Of a stretch of 64,000 nt of DNA, positions 25,012 through 33,247 are shown one piece after another. The notes under the pieces were generated by a model that had not been told where the DNA came from, searched no databases, and saw only the letters and a program-made list of their open reading frames with translations. The position numbers and the translations under genes were made by a program. The stretch covers positions 186,001 to 250,000 of the forward strand of contig JANQMX010000058.1 of assembly GCA_028279885.1 (NCBI GenBank). The letters run 5' to 3'. Numbering within the stretch: the stretch's first letter is position 1; every line of letters starts with the position of its first letter. This stretch comes from Rhodovibrionaceae bacterium (GTDB lineage Bacteria; Pseudomonadota; Alphaproteobacteria; Kiloniellales; DSM-21159).

Positions 25012-25800
25012 ATGAAACGAGTGCTGTTGGTAGCGGCCCTGAGCCTGACGACCTTTTCGGCCCAGGCGGAGATCAAGACCGAAGAGATCGTCTATCGGGT
25101 GGGTGATCAGGAGTTCACCGGCTATCTCGCCTATGATTCTGCCGTGGAAGGCAAGCGACCTGGCGTTCTCGTTTTACACGAGTGGTGGGGACACAACGAT
25201 TATGCGCGCGAGCGAGCGCGAATGCTTGCCGAGTTGGGCTACACCGGCTTCGCCCTCGACATGTACGGGACGGACAAGCTCGCCGACAATCCCGACGCCG
25301 CCCGAGGCCACATGAACGACCTCATGAATGTGCCCGGTCAGGTCACGGAGCGCTTCGAGGCCGCTTATGCGCTGGTCCGCAGCCATCCCACGGTGGACGG
25401 CGAGCGCATAGGCGCACTGGGCTACTGCATGGGTGGCAGCATCGTTCTCAACATGGCGCGCGCCGGGGCGGATCTGGATGCCGTCGCCACCTATCATGCC
25501 GGCCTTGGCACCCAGCAGCGCGCGACGCCGGGTTCGATCAAGGCCCCCCTCAAGGTCTTCAACGGCGCGGCCGATCCCTTCGTTCCCCGGGATCAAGTGA
25601 CGGCCTTCAAGGCGGAGATGGAGGCGGCGGGCGCCTCGCTGGAGTTTTTCGACTATCCGGACGTGCTGCACAGCTTCACCAACCCAGCGGCCGATGGTTT
25701 CGGCGAAGAGTTTGGGATGCCGCTCAAGTACGATGCCGAGGCCGATCGGGACTCCTGGGCGCGCACCGAGGAGTTTCTTCGGGAGCGGCTCGGCCGCTAA
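25012..25800 (+). CDS. Periplasmic dienelactone hydrolase-family protein
   Basis: A 262-residue alpha/beta hydrolase. Residues 1-19 form a cleavable signal (SAQA). The nucleophile elbow is GYC139MGG with cysteine, as in dienelactone hydrolase; Asp189 (GAADPF) and His220 (DVLHSF) complete the triad. The family hydrolyses cyclic lactones or esters, but exported members have unassigned substrates. GGAGG 5 bases before the chosen ATG decides the start; an upstream in-frame ATG at 24976 would bury the signal peptide. It appears to be a single transcription unit ended by the hairpin that follows. Confidence 0.88.
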   Translation: MKRVLLVAALSLTTFSAQAEIKTEEIVYRVGDQEFTGYLAYDSAVEGKRPGVLVLHEWWGHNDYARERARMLAELGYTGFALDMYGTDKLADNPDAARGHMNDLMNVPGQVTERFEAAYALVRSHPTVDGERIGALGYCMGGSIVLNMARAGADLDAVATYHAGLGTQQRATPGSIKAPLKVFNGAADPFVPRDQVTAFKAEMEAAGASLEFFDYPDVLHSFTNPAADGFGEEFGMPLKYDAEADRDSWARTEEFLRERLGR

Positions 25801-25840
25801 CGACGAGGGGATAGGGCCTTGTTTGGCTCTATCCCCGTCG
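25801..25840 (+). terminator. Hairpin directly after the dienelactone hydrolase gene
   Basis: GGGGATAG (25807-25814) pairs with CTATCCCC (25829-25836), and CGAC/GTCG extend the stem beyond a 2-base bulge. It begins on the first base after the stop codon. No long T-run is present. Confidence 0.5.
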
Positions 25841-26039
25841 CCTGGCCCTTTTCGCACTCGGTCTGGCCGGCTTGGCCGCAGCGACCCGGCGCAGCCGGCC
25901 GCTCAGACAGCGCCAAGCTTAGTCCCGCCGCTCGTTCGGGAACAAGATTGAGACAAGGCAGCGCGTCGCTCGTCCGAGGTTGTCGGTTCGCCTAGCATCG
26001 CCGCCAGGTGTGCGATGATGGGCGGTAGGGTGACGCGTC

Positions 26040-26288
26040 ATGTCCGTGTCGATTGGCCTTGTTTGGTACCTGCTTTTTCTGGTGCTGCTCGGCTTGGCGA
26101 TCGCCAAGCCCATGCGGCGGCGCGGTCGCCTGCGCAAGAGCCTGCAGAGCGGCTTCGTCAGAAGCTGGGAGCTGAGTTGGTTCGATCGCCGTCTGGTCAA
26201 GAACGGCAACGTGGTCCTGGTGGCCTGTGTCACCGTCATGCTGCTGATCGTCTGGTGGTCGCTGCTCGCTCTTCTAGCTCGTCCCTGA
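26040..26288 (+). CDS. Small two-helix membrane protein, unknown
   Basis: 82 residues with a hydrophobic segment at about 4-21, a strongly basic middle (KPMRRRGRLRKSLQ, then SWFDRRLVKNG) and a second segment at about 58-79. The basic loop predicts that the middle is cytoplasmic. No family is recognised, and there is only a weak ribosome site (GGTAGGGTGACGCGTC). The next small gene follows in the same direction. Confidence 0.5.
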   Translation: MSVSIGLVWYLLFLVLLGLAIAKPMRRRGRLRKSLQSGFVRSWELSWFDRRLVKNGNVVLVACVTVMLLIVWWSLLALLARP

Positions 26289-26379
26289 CGGGCGAGGGGA
26301 GAGAACCTTGAGTGCTTGCGCCCTGGGCTCTTCACGCATATTTGCCAACTATCATCACCCGATCGGGAGGGCTTGGTTC

Positions 26380-26628
26380 ATGAGCAACGGTCAAAGCAGC
26401 GACAAGGATTTGGTGGAAGAGTTGGGGCGCTTGCGGGACGAGGTGCGTCTCAAGCTGCACCTTGCGTCCATGGAGGCGCGCGACGAGTGGGAGAAGCTCG
26501 AGGAGCGCTGGGAGCAATTCCGTCGCAAAGCCGATCTGGACGAGACGGTCGACGGGATTGGGGAGTCAGCCGAAGGCCTCGTCGACGAGCTGCGCAAAGG
26601 CTACGAACGCATCCGCAAGGCGCTTTAG
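26380..26628 (+). CDS. Small coiled-coil protein, unknown
   Basis: 82 very charged residues that should be almost all helix: heptad-like stretches LVEELGRLRDEVRLKL and WEKLEERWEQFRRKA, then ESAEGLVDELRKGYERIRKAL. GGGAGG lies 8 bases before the ATG. The upstream in-frame ATG at 26308 adds an unlikely leader. Many alphaproteobacteria carry small helical proteins of this type; no function is known to me. It is convergent with the flavin reductase-like gene. Confidence 0.6.
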   Translation: MSNGQSSDKDLVEELGRLRDEVRLKLHLASMEARDEWEKLEERWEQFRRKADLDETVDGIGESAEGLVDELRKGYERIRKAL

Positions 26629-26634
26629 CTGCCG

Positions 26635-27267
26635 CTACGTGGCTTTCTGACCAGGGCGCAGCATGGAGAAGACCTGCTCCACCGAGGTGTAGTCCATATA
26701 GCCGAGGCGGGCGAGGGGGCGGAAGCGCGGCGGCTCGACCAGGCCGCCTTCGTTGACGATGCTGTCGTCGATGTGAAAGCCCAGCACCTCGCCGAAGACC
26801 ACGAAGTTGCCGCGCCCGGCCTGAGTGCTCGGCATCTCGACGGTCTGCAGGTAGCGGCATTCCATGCTGATCGGAGATTCCGCCACGTGCGGCGGGGCGA
26901 CGAGTTTGGACTTCGCCATGGTCAGGCCGGAGAGCTCGAACTCGTTGACATGATGCGGCACCGAGGCCGAGGTCTCGTTCATATGGTCACGCAGGTCCCA
27001 GGTGGCGATGTTCACGACGAACTCGCCAGTCTCTTCGGCGTTGCGCTGGGAGTCCTTGATGCCGTCGGGGCGCGTTCCGGCGTTGGAGGCGAAGAAGACG
27101 CAGGGCGGCGAGTCGGCCACGGCGTTGAAGAAGCTGTAGGGCGCCAGATTGACGATGCCCTCGCGGCTGACGGAGGAAATCCAGCCGATCGGGCGCGGCA
27201 CCACGAGGCTCTTGAAAGGGTTGTGCGGCAGGCCGTGCTGCTGGTGTTCGCCGGGCTGAAAGAACAT
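26635..27267 (-). CDS. Flavin reductase-like domain protein (FMN-binding split barrel)
   Basis: A 210-residue protein with PRPIGWISSVSREGIVNLAPYS and the segments PPCVFFAS and GEFVVNIATWDL, which are the FMN-binding pattern of flavin-reductase-like split-barrel proteins. These either reduce flavins for a partner oxygenase or bind FMN with unknown activity. The ATG at 27267 is preceded by GGGAG and fits the family start (MFFQPGEHQQHGLPHNPFKS). No partner monooxygenase is next to it. Confidence 0.88.
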   Translation of the reverse strand: MFFQPGEHQQHGLPHNPFKSLVVPRPIGWISSVSREGIVNLAPYSFFNAVADSPPCVFFASNAGTRPDGIKDSQRNAEETGEFVVNIATWDLRDHMNETSASVPHHVNEFELSGLTMAKSKLVAPPHVAESPISMECRYLQTVEMPSTQAGRGNFVVFGEVLGFHIDDSIVNEGGLVEPPRFRPLARLGYMDYTSVEQVFSMLRPGQKAT

Positions 27268-27455
27268 TGGGGTGATTGCTCCCAAATCGGTTGCGATCTC
27301 TGTCGTTTTACCGTGGCCGGTATAGCCGCCGGGGACGGACGGCGAAAGCGGCCCGATTGATGGTCAAAGAGGCCATGACGCCGCTTGACCGGTGGGGTCT
27401 TGGGGAGTATCTCTCCGTCCTCCCGCCGGGGCGCTCAGGCCGCCCAGGCGACGCT

Positions 27456-27532
27456 GGGGGTGTAGCTCAGTTGGTTAGAGCGCTGGCCTGTCACGCCAGA
27501 GGCCGCGGGTTCGAGTCCCGTCACTCCCGCCA
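27456..27532 (+). tRNA. tRNA-Asp (anticodon GTC)
   Basis: 77 bases with a complete cloverleaf: acceptor GGGGGTG with CACTCCC (one G-U pair), D-arm GCTC...GAGC, anticodon stem CTGGC/GCCAG with loop CTGTCAC (anticodon GTC), T-arm GCGGG-TTCGAGT-CCCGT, discriminator G and an encoded CCA. A structured palindromic element follows directly. Confidence 0.97.
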
Positions 27533-27638
27533 TCCGCCTTCGCTGATTTCGGCAAAGCCGAAATCTAGCTACGGCGCGACAAGCCGTAGCGTGCGAAGTG
27601 GATGCCGCGCCGTAGTCCGTTAGGACGAAGGCGGGCTT
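27531..27638. repeat. Branched palindromic element immediately after tRNA-Asp
   Basis: An outer stem CATCC..CTTCGC (27531-27543) pairs with GCGAAG.GGATG (27593-27604) and encloses two perfect hairpins: GATTTCGGC/GCCGAAATC (27545-27565) and GCTACGGC/GCCGTAGC (about 27568-27590). A longer alternative closes CCGCCTTCG (27534-27542 region) with CGAAGGCGG (about 27624-27632), including GTCC-GTTA-GGAC. It resembles a small dispersed palindromic repeat or a tRNA-tail RNA structure; no T-run is present. Confidence 0.5.
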
Positions 27639-27668
27639 GTTCCAATTTTGGCTCTCCAGTCCAGTCAA

Positions 27669-28604
27669 TCATCGCCTCAAGGACATGAGTCCGGCCAGGA
27701 CGATCAGCCCGATGCCGAGCACCGACAACGCGTCCGGTATCTCGGCAAAAAACACGATTCCCCAGACCACGGCGAAGCCGACGTAGGCGAAGTCGAAGGT
27801 CCCGATGACGGCAGGGGGGCCGTTTTGATAGGCAATCGCGGCACCGACGCTGCCGATCAGAATGGCGCAGGCCAGGAGCCCCATCGACAGCCACTCTGCC
27901 GGCCCCATCGCCGCCCAAGTGGCCAGCAGAAAGCCCTCCCGTGAACCGATTGCGAGCAGGTCGATCAGCGCGGTGGCAAGACCGCCGACCAAGATGAACG
28001 CGACATTCAATGCAATGGAGAGCATGACCGGGTTCTCGCCGCGGCACTTGGTGCGGGTCAGGATCATGGCCAGGGCGTAGAGAACGGCTGCCAAGAGCGG
28101 CAGGAGGGCGAAGAGGTTGAAGTCCCCGGCTTTGGGCCGAAGGATCAAAAGAACCCCGAAAAACCCCACGAAAACAGCCGCCCATCCCAAGCGGCCGATA
28201 CGGTCGCCGATGATGGCGGCCGAGAACAGGGTGATGAAGATCGGCAAGGTATAGTAGGCCGCGGCGGCGACGGAGAGCTGGATATGCGGCAAGGCCGCAT
28301 AGTAGGCGACCCACATTCCCACCAGCAGCAGGCTGCGCAGCGCGGTCCACCCGAGCGCGGCGGGGATATGCAGGGCGGCGCGGTTCCTCAGCCGGAGATA
28401 GGCCAGGAGGACCGGGACGACGAGGAGGGACCGCAGGACGAAGATCTGCCAGATCACGAAGTCGCCGCTCGTGAACTTGATCAGTGCGTCGCCCAAGGAC
28501 AGGGCGAAGACGGTGAAAACGATCACCGCGACGGCGAACGGCACGTTGTCCGTCTGCAAACCTGGATCGCTGCGGCGCTGCAAAGCCGGGCACTCCCCCA
28601 ACAT
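27669..28604 (-). CDS. EamA-family (DMT) transporter
   Basis: A 311-residue protein with ten hydrophobic segments in two EamA repeats. Family patterns are AALPHIQLSVAAAAYYTLPIFITLFSA in the first repeat and PPAVIGTFDFAYVGFAVVWG in the second, each spread over adjacent helices. It is probably an inner-membrane metabolite exporter of unknown substrate. The first 20 residues are polar, and a start a little further in is possible. It is convergent with tRNA-Asp across the palindromic element. Confidence 0.87.
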   Translation of the reverse strand: MLGECPALQRRSDPGLQTDNVPFAVAVIVFTVFALSLGDALIKFTSGDFVIWQIFVLRSLLVVPVLLAYLRLRNRAALHIPAALGWTALRSLLLVGMWVAYYAALPHIQLSVAAAAYYTLPIFITLFSAAIIGDRIGRLGWAAVFVGFFGVLLILRPKAGDFNLFALLPLLAAVLYALAMILTRTKCRGENPVMLSIALNVAFILVGGLATALIDLLAIGSREGFLLATWAAMGPAEWLSMGLLACAILIGSVGAAIAYQNGPPAVIGTFDFAYVGFAVVWGIVFFAEIPDALSVLGIGLIVLAGLMSLRR

Positions 28605-28748
28605 AGCGACGAGAGACGTCGACGACTGTCGGCTATGTTAGGAACCTGGTCAGTCTGGCGGTTGTGCCGTCGCGGCCAAACTGTTTGTCGGTTCGTTTCA
28701 GCCGACTTCGCATCGGTGCGCCGTGCAGGTGCTCCCTTGCGACAGGAA

Positions 28749-28774
28749 AGCCCCGCCGTCGAAACGGCGGGGCT
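28749..28774 (-). terminator. Perfect 11-bp GC hairpin after the glycine-zipper lipoprotein gene
   Basis: AGCCCCGCCGT (28749-28759) and ACGGCGGGGCT (28764-28774) pair perfectly around a CGAA tetraloop, 40 bases after the stop of the minus-strand lipoprotein gene. On that strand CTTTCC follows, a weak T-tract. Confidence 0.7.
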
Positions 28775-28813
28775 CACCACTGAGTTGAGGGACTTTATAG
28801 GTCGTCTTAAACC

Positions 28814-29056
28814 CTAGTCCCAGATCGGGTCGCCGAGGTCGATGTCGTCTCTATCGGTCAGGCCGCCGATGGCGGCACCGGCGGCACCGCCGAGTACCGC
28901 GCCGGTGACCGGGCTGCCGACCAGCGCGCCGCCGACGGCACCGGCACCGGCGCCGATCCCGGCGCCGCTCAAGGCACGGTCGGTCGGGCTGCTGCCGCAG
29001 GCGGCGAGCCCCAAGAGGGCAGTCAGGCCAAAGGTGGCCAAGGTCAGCTTCGACAT
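28814..29056 (-). CDS. Small glycine-zipper lipoprotein, paralogue of the one at 21421
   Basis: 80 residues. Lipobox LAAC (Cys20), then a zipper GAGIGAGAGAVGGALVG and GAVLGGAAGAAIGG, and an acidic tail DRDDIDLGDPIWD. The order RALSGAGIGA near the lipid anchor copies RSLSGGAVGA in the other lipoprotein, so the two are paralogues with different tails. AAGGA lies about 9 bases upstream of the ATG at 29056; the longer frame before it is not protein-like. It is probably an outer-membrane or periplasm-facing lipoprotein of unknown role. Confidence 0.8.
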   Translation of the reverse strand: MSKLTLATFGLTALLGLAACGSSPTDRALSGAGIGAGAGAVGGALVGSPVTGAVLGGAAGAAIGGLTDRDDIDLGDPIWD

Positions 29057-29455
29057 TGTCGTTTTTTCCTTTGCTGTTGCATCCAGGGCCACCCTGCCCA
29101 AAGCCACCTCAACGATGAGAGGGTTCCAGACAGGAGGCCTGCGACGACAACGCTGAACCGGCTGCTTTCTTCCGTGGCGTTGGGTGTTTTTCACCGCATC
29201 GCCGGACGGCCCGGTCGTCTGCTGCTTGGTGATTCGTGGTGAACAGGCGGTTCATCCACGCTTTCTCAGTCGTCGGTCTCCAGCGTGTCGATCGACTGGC
29301 TGATGTTGGGCACCGGCACGAAGAGGTGGCCGATCAGCACCAGCCGTTCCATTCGCCGGGTTAGGCGCGGCGCAGAAGTGATTCCATTCAATCAGGAAAG
29401 GCCCTAGCGTCTGGCGTGCCGAAAGACCGCTCTGTCCGCTCCAGGAACTGGCCCT
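29057..29455. other. 399-base region between the lipoprotein and a small secreted-protein gene
   Basis: It holds the promoter side of the minus-strand lipoprotein gene. On the minus strand, a 28-codon frame at 29266-29352 (MERLVLIGHLFVPVPNISQS then IDTLETDD) is protein-like but very short and lacks a ribosome site; I list it only as a possibility. I see nothing else that I can support. Confidence 0.35.
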
Positions 29456-29608
29456 ATGCCCATCAAGCTCATCGCTCTACTGACCTTCGCCGCCTTTCTG
29501 ACCATCGGGATCCTGGCCTCCAAGGGTGTTTTCGGCCCGACAGGCTCGGCAGACCCTTGCGTGGACCTCGCCGGCCAGGAGCGGGAGGCCTGCCTGAACA
29601 GGCGCTGA
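29456..29608 (+). CDS. Small (50-residue) exported or membrane-anchored protein
   Basis: The ATG opens MPIKLIALLTFAAFLTIGIL, an ideal short signal or anchor, followed by ASKGVFGPTGSADPCVDLAG and QEREACLNRR with two cysteines 14 residues apart that could form a disulfide. AGGA lies about 11 bases upstream. Codon usage is GC-rich like its neighbours. No family is recognised. Confidence 0.5.
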   Translation: MPIKLIALLTFAAFLTIGILASKGVFGPTGSADPCVDLAGQEREACLNRR

Positions 29609-29719
29609 CATCACGGTGCCAGCTCCGATCTAGACACTCTCTCAAGGCCGAACCCGACTTAACGGATTCGCATGAAATCCGACCTAAAAGCTGGATTCCG
29701 CACTGCGGCAAGCCGCCCG

Positions 29720-29747
29720 TTGTTCCACCGCAAGGCCCCACTATACT
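29720..29747 (+). promoter_or_regulatory. Candidate promoter of the nuo operon
   Basis: TTGTTC (29720-29725) and TATACT (29742-29747) are 16 bases apart, about 110 bases before the nuoA ATG. The -10 lies inside an inverted repeat ACTATA-CTTC-TATAGT (29740-29755), which might also bind a regulator. Confidence 0.4.
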
Positions 29748-29859
29748 TCTATAGTAGAGCGTTCGGTCCGCGGCCGGCGGTTCGGCTTGTGGGGAGCGCT
29801 GCAGCATTGTAAGAAGCCGCCACCCCCGCTCAGCGCGGCTTGTGATTGGAGCTGCCCTC

Positions 29860-30231
29860 ATGGCCTCGAGCGAGTTTCTCGCCAACTACCTGCCAATCCT
29901 GATCTTTCTGGGCATTGCCATCGCCCTGGCAGTGATCATTGTCGCTGCTTCCTACATCGTGGCGCAGCAGCGGCCGGATTCGGAGAAGGTGTCGGCCTAC
30001 GAGTGCGGTTTCGAAGCGTTCGACGACGCGCGCAGCAAGTTCGACGTGCGCTTCTACCTGGTTGCCATCCTCTTCATCATCTTCGATCTCGAGGTGGCAT
30101 TTCTCTTCCCCTGGGCCGTGTCGCTCGGCGACATCGGCCTGTTCGGCTTCTGGTCGATGGTGGTGTTCCTCGGAATTCTAACCATCGGCTTTATCTACGA
30201 GTGGAAGAAGGGAGCGCTGGAATGGGAGTAG
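29860..30231 (+). CDS. nuoA: NADH-quinone oxidoreductase subunit A
   Basis: A 123-residue membrane subunit with three helices. The conserved loop between helices 1 and 2 reads [21 protein letters not shown], containing the redox-sensitive Cys of the ND3 loop near the quinone site. First gene of the 14-gene complex I operon. The ATG at 29860 has GGAG 8 bases upstream; a GTG at 29842 in frame is less well placed. It overlaps nuoB by 10 bases. Confidence 0.96.
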   Translation: MASSEFLANYLPILIFLGIAIALAVIIVAASYIVAQQRPDSEKVSAYECGFEAFDDARSKFDVRFYLVAILFIIFDLEVAFLFPWAVSLGDIGLFGFWSMVVFLGILTIGFIYEWKKGALEWE

Positions 30232-30764
30232 AGCGTAGCCTTCCTCAGCCGGCGGGCTTGCCTGCGGAGCAAGACGTTGTCATGCGGGCGGTCGGGCAGG
30301 AATTGCAGGACAAGGGCTTCCTGGTCACCCAGCTCGACAAGTTGGCCGGTTGGGCGCAAAGCGGTTCTCTGTGGCCGATGAGCTTCGGCCTGGCCTGCTG
30401 CGCGGTCGAGATGATGCATACGGCTTGCAGCCGCTACGATCTGGACCGCTTCGGGTCCGTCTTTCGGCCGAGCCCGCGCCAATCCGACGTGATGATCGTC
30501 GCCGGCACGCTGACCAACAAGATGGCGCCGGCCTTGCGCAAGGTCTACGACCAGATGGCCGAGCCGCGCTGGGTCATCTCCATGGGGTCCTGCGCCAACG
30601 GCGGCGGCTACTACCACTATTCTTACTCTGTGGTGCGCGGTTGCGACCGGGTCGTGCCGGTCGATATCTACGTCCCGGGCTGCCCGCCGACGGCGGAGGC
30701 GCTGCTCTACGGCGTCGTGCAGCTGCAGAAGAAGATCAAGCGGCGCGCCGCGATCGCCCGTTAA
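30222..30764 (+). CDS. nuoB: NADH-quinone oxidoreductase subunit B
   Basis: A 180-residue peripheral-arm subunit that holds cluster N2, the last iron-sulfur centre before quinone. Ligands are visible: the adjacent cysteines in [10 protein letters not shown], then [10 protein letters not shown] and [11 protein letters not shown]. The N-terminal 25 residues are a variable extension. The ATG lies inside the end of nuoA. Confidence 0.97.
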   Translation: MGVERSLPQPAGLPAEQDVVMRAVGQELQDKGFLVTQLDKLAGWAQSGSLWPMSFGLACCAVEMMHTACSRYDLDRFGSVFRPSPRQSDVMIVAGTLTNKMAPALRKVYDQMAEPRWVISMGSCANGGGYYHYSYSVVRGCDRVVPVDIYVPGCPPTAEALLYGVVQLQKKIKRRAAIAR

Positions 30765-30774
30765 GGAGCCAGCC

Positions 30775-31410
30775 TTGGTCAAGAGCGTGTCGACGGAAGG
30801 GCTCGAGGAGCTCGCCGCAGCCATCGAAAGCGCGGTGCCGCAGTTGTTCGAGGAGATCGAGGTCGGCGCCGGCGGCCTGATCGTGACGACGGATCGCAGG
30901 CGCATCGTCGAGCTGCTGACCTTTCTGCGCGACGATCAAAACACCCAGATGAAGCAGCTGATCGACGTCACGGCGGTCGACTTTCCGCAGCGCATCGAGC
31001 GCTTCGAGGTGGTCTATCTGCTGCTCTCGCTGCGCCTTAATGAGCGGATGACCGTCAAGCTCATGACGGACGAGGATTCGCCCGTGCCGTCCGTTGCCGG
31101 CGTCTTTCCTTCGGCCATCTGGGCCGAGCGCGAGGTCTGGGACCTCTTTGGCGTTTTCTTCTCCGACCATCCGGACCTGCGGCGCATCTTGACCGACTAC
31201 GGCTTCGAGGGGCACCCGCTGCGCAAGGACTTCCCGCTGACCGGCCACGTCGAGGTGCGCTACGACGAGGAGCAGAAGCGGGTGGTCTACGAGCCGGTGA
31301 AGCTGGTCCAAGAGTTTCGCAGCTTCGACTTCGAGAGCCCCTGGGAGGGCATGCTGCATCTGCCGGGCGACGAGAAGGCCGGCGATCCGGAGAGCAAGGG
31401 GCAGTCCTGA
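30775..31410 (+). CDS. nuoC: NADH-quinone oxidoreductase subunit C
   Basis: A 211-residue 30-kDa subunit of the hydrophilic arm with the signature [22 protein letters not shown] in local form ([20 protein letters not shown]) and [12 protein letters not shown]. It is separate from nuoD, not fused as in E. coli. Translation starts at TTG with AAGGAG 6 bases upstream. Its stop overlaps the nuoD ATG by one base (TGATG). Confidence 0.96.
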   Translation: MVKSVSTEGLEELAAAIESAVPQLFEEIEVGAGGLIVTTDRRRIVELLTFLRDDQNTQMKQLIDVTAVDFPQRIERFEVVYLLLSLRLNERMTVKLMTDEDSPVPSVAGVFPSAIWAEREVWDLFGVFFSDHPDLRRILTDYGFEGHPLRKDFPLTGHVEVRYDEEQKRVVYEPVKLVQEFRSFDFESPWEGMLHLPGDEKAGDPESKGQS

Positions 31411-32588
31411 TGGCCGAAGCGCAGATCAAGCCACTGACGCTCAACTTCGGCCCACAGCATCCGGCAGCGCACGGCGTGCTGCGCCTGGTGCTGGAGATGG
31501 ACGGCGAGATCATCGAGCGTGCCGACCCGCACATCGGTCTCCTGCACCGCGGCACCGAGAAGCTGATCGAGTACAAGACCTATCTCCAGGCGGTGCCTTA
31601 TTTCGATCGCCTGGACTACGTCTCGCCGATGAACCAGGAGCATGCCTTCGCCTTGGGCGTCGAGCGGCTGCTCGGTCTCGAGGTTCCGCCGCGCGGCCAG
31701 TACATTCGCATGCTCTATGCGGAGATGGGCCGCCTGCTCAATCACATCCTCAACATCGCGACCTTCGCCCTCGATGTCGGCGCCATGACGCCGATACTCT
31801 GGGGCTTCGAAGAGCGCGAGAAGATGATGGAGTTCTACGAGCGGGCCTGCGGCGCGCGCCTGCATGCCGCCTACTTCCGTCCCGGCGGCGTCCACCAGGA
31901 CCTGCCGGCCGGTCTGTTGGAAGACATCTGGGAGTTCTGCGAGAGCTTCCCCAAGATGATCGAAGACTACGACAACCTCTTGTCCGACAACCGTATCTTC
32001 CGTCAGCGGACGGTCGACATCGGTGGCTTCAGCGCCGAGGAGGCTTTGGCTTGGGGCTTCAGCGGTGTGATGCTGCGCAGTGCGGGCCTCGCCTGGGATT
32101 TGCGCAGGTCGCAACCCTACGAGCGCTACGACGAGATCGATTTCAAGGTGCCCGTAGGCAAAAACGGCGACTGCTTCGAGCGCTATCTCATCCGCATGGA
32201 GGAGATGCGCCAATCGGTCAGCATCATGAAGCAGTGCATCGAGAAGATGCCCGACGGCCCCGTGACCGTGGAGAACAACAAGATCGCGCCGCCCAAGCGC
32301 GGGGAGATGAAGCGCTCCATGGAGGCGCTGATCCATCACTTCAAGCTCTATACCGAGGGCTATCACGTGCCGCCCGGCGAGTGCTACGCCGCGGTCGAAG
32401 CGCCCAAGGGCGAGTTCGGCGTCTATCTCGTCTCTGACGGCAGCAACCGACCGTATCGCTGCAAGATCCGCGCGCCGGGCTTCTTCCACCTCGCCGCCAT
32501 GGATCATCTCTGCAAGGGGCACATGCTGGCCGACTCGGTGGCCATCCTTGGCGCGATGGACATCGTCTTCGGAGAGGTCGACCGATGA
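31410..32588 (+). CDS. nuoD: NADH-quinone oxidoreductase subunit D
   Basis: A 392-residue 49-kDa subunit forming the quinone pocket with NuoB. The family start [16 protein letters not shown] includes the His that contacts the quinone headgroup, and [14 protein letters not shown] follows. The C-terminus keeps the hydrogenase-like fold (GEVD just before the stop). It is coupled to nuoE by a 4-base overlap. Confidence 0.97.
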   Translation: MAEAQIKPLTLNFGPQHPAAHGVLRLVLEMDGEIIERADPHIGLLHRGTEKLIEYKTYLQAVPYFDRLDYVSPMNQEHAFALGVERLLGLEVPPRGQYIRMLYAEMGRLLNHILNIATFALDVGAMTPILWGFEEREKMMEFYERACGARLHAAYFRPGGVHQDLPAGLLEDIWEFCESFPKMIEDYDNLLSDNRIFRQRTVDIGGFSAEEALAWGFSGVMLRSAGLAWDLRRSQPYERYDEIDFKVPVGKNGDCFERYLIRMEEMRQSVSIMKQCIEKMPDGPVTVENNKIAPPKRGEMKRSMEALIHHFKLYTEGYHVPPGECYAAVEAPKGEFGVYLVSDGSNRPYRCKIRAPGFFHLAAMDHLCKGHMLADSVAILGAMDIVFGEVDR

Positions 32589-33232
32589 GCGTCCTCAAGA
32601 CCACCACCTACGATCCGCCGCGGACCGATGGCTTCGTGTTCTCGCCCGAGAACAAAGCAAAGGCCGATGCTTATCGCACGCGCTATCCCGAAGACCGCCA
32701 GGCCAGCGCGGTCTTGTGGCTGCTCTATCTGGCGCAAGAGCAGAACGGCGGCTGGCTCTCCAGTGACGCGATCGAATACGTCGCGGCCGAGCTCGACATG
32801 GCCCCCATTCGGGTGCATGAGGTCGCCACCTTCTACACCATGTTCAACCTGCGCCCGGTCGGCCGCTACCTCGTCCAGGTCTGCCGCACAACGAGTTGCT
32901 GGATGCGTGGTTCCGATGCCATCACCAAGGCCTGCCTCGAGGAGGCGGGCACCGGAGCCTTGGGCGAGGTCAGCGAAGACGGCGTCTTCAGCGTCGTCGA
33001 GGTCGAGTGCCTCGGCGCCTGTTGCAACGCGCCCATGTTCCAGGTCAACGATCGCGACTATTTCGAGGATCTGACGCCGGAAAGCGCCCGTGCCGTGATG
33101 GCAAAGCTGCGCGCCGGCGAAGAGGTCAAGCCTGGCTCCCAGAGCGGACGGGCCGGCTCCGAGCCGCAAGAGGGTGCCAAGACCTTGTTGCATCTCGCTG
33201 AGAGTCCGGCGCCGGCCGGCGACGGCGCCTAG
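32585..33232 (+). CDS. nuoE: NADH-quinone oxidoreductase subunit E
   Basis: A 215-residue 24-kDa subunit carrying the [2Fe-2S] cluster N1a in a thioredoxin-like domain: CRTTSC and CLGACCNAP. The helical N-terminal part starts [22 protein letters not shown]-terminal tail of about 45 residues rich in Gly, Ser and Glu is variable in the family. Its ATG overlaps the nuoD stop. Confidence 0.96.
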   Translation: MSVLKTTTYDPPRTDGFVFSPENKAKADAYRTRYPEDRQASAVLWLLYLAQEQNGGWLSSDAIEYVAAELDMAPIRVHEVATFYTMFNLRPVGRYLVQVCRTTSCWMRGSDAITKACLEEAGTGALGEVSEDGVFSVVEVECLGACCNAPMFQVNDRDYFEDLTPESARAVMAKLRAGEEVKPGSQSGRAGSEPQEGAKTLLHLAESPAPAGDGA

Positions 33233-33247
33233 GAGAGAGGCAGGAGC

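Noticed and set aside
27276-27623. Plus-strand frame across tRNA-Asp
   Set aside because: Spurious reading of the tRNA and its palindromic tail.
27435-27668. Minus-strand frame containing GVTGLEPAASGVTGQRSNQL across tRNA-Asp
   Set aside because: This is the well-known spurious translation of the complement of a tRNA gene.
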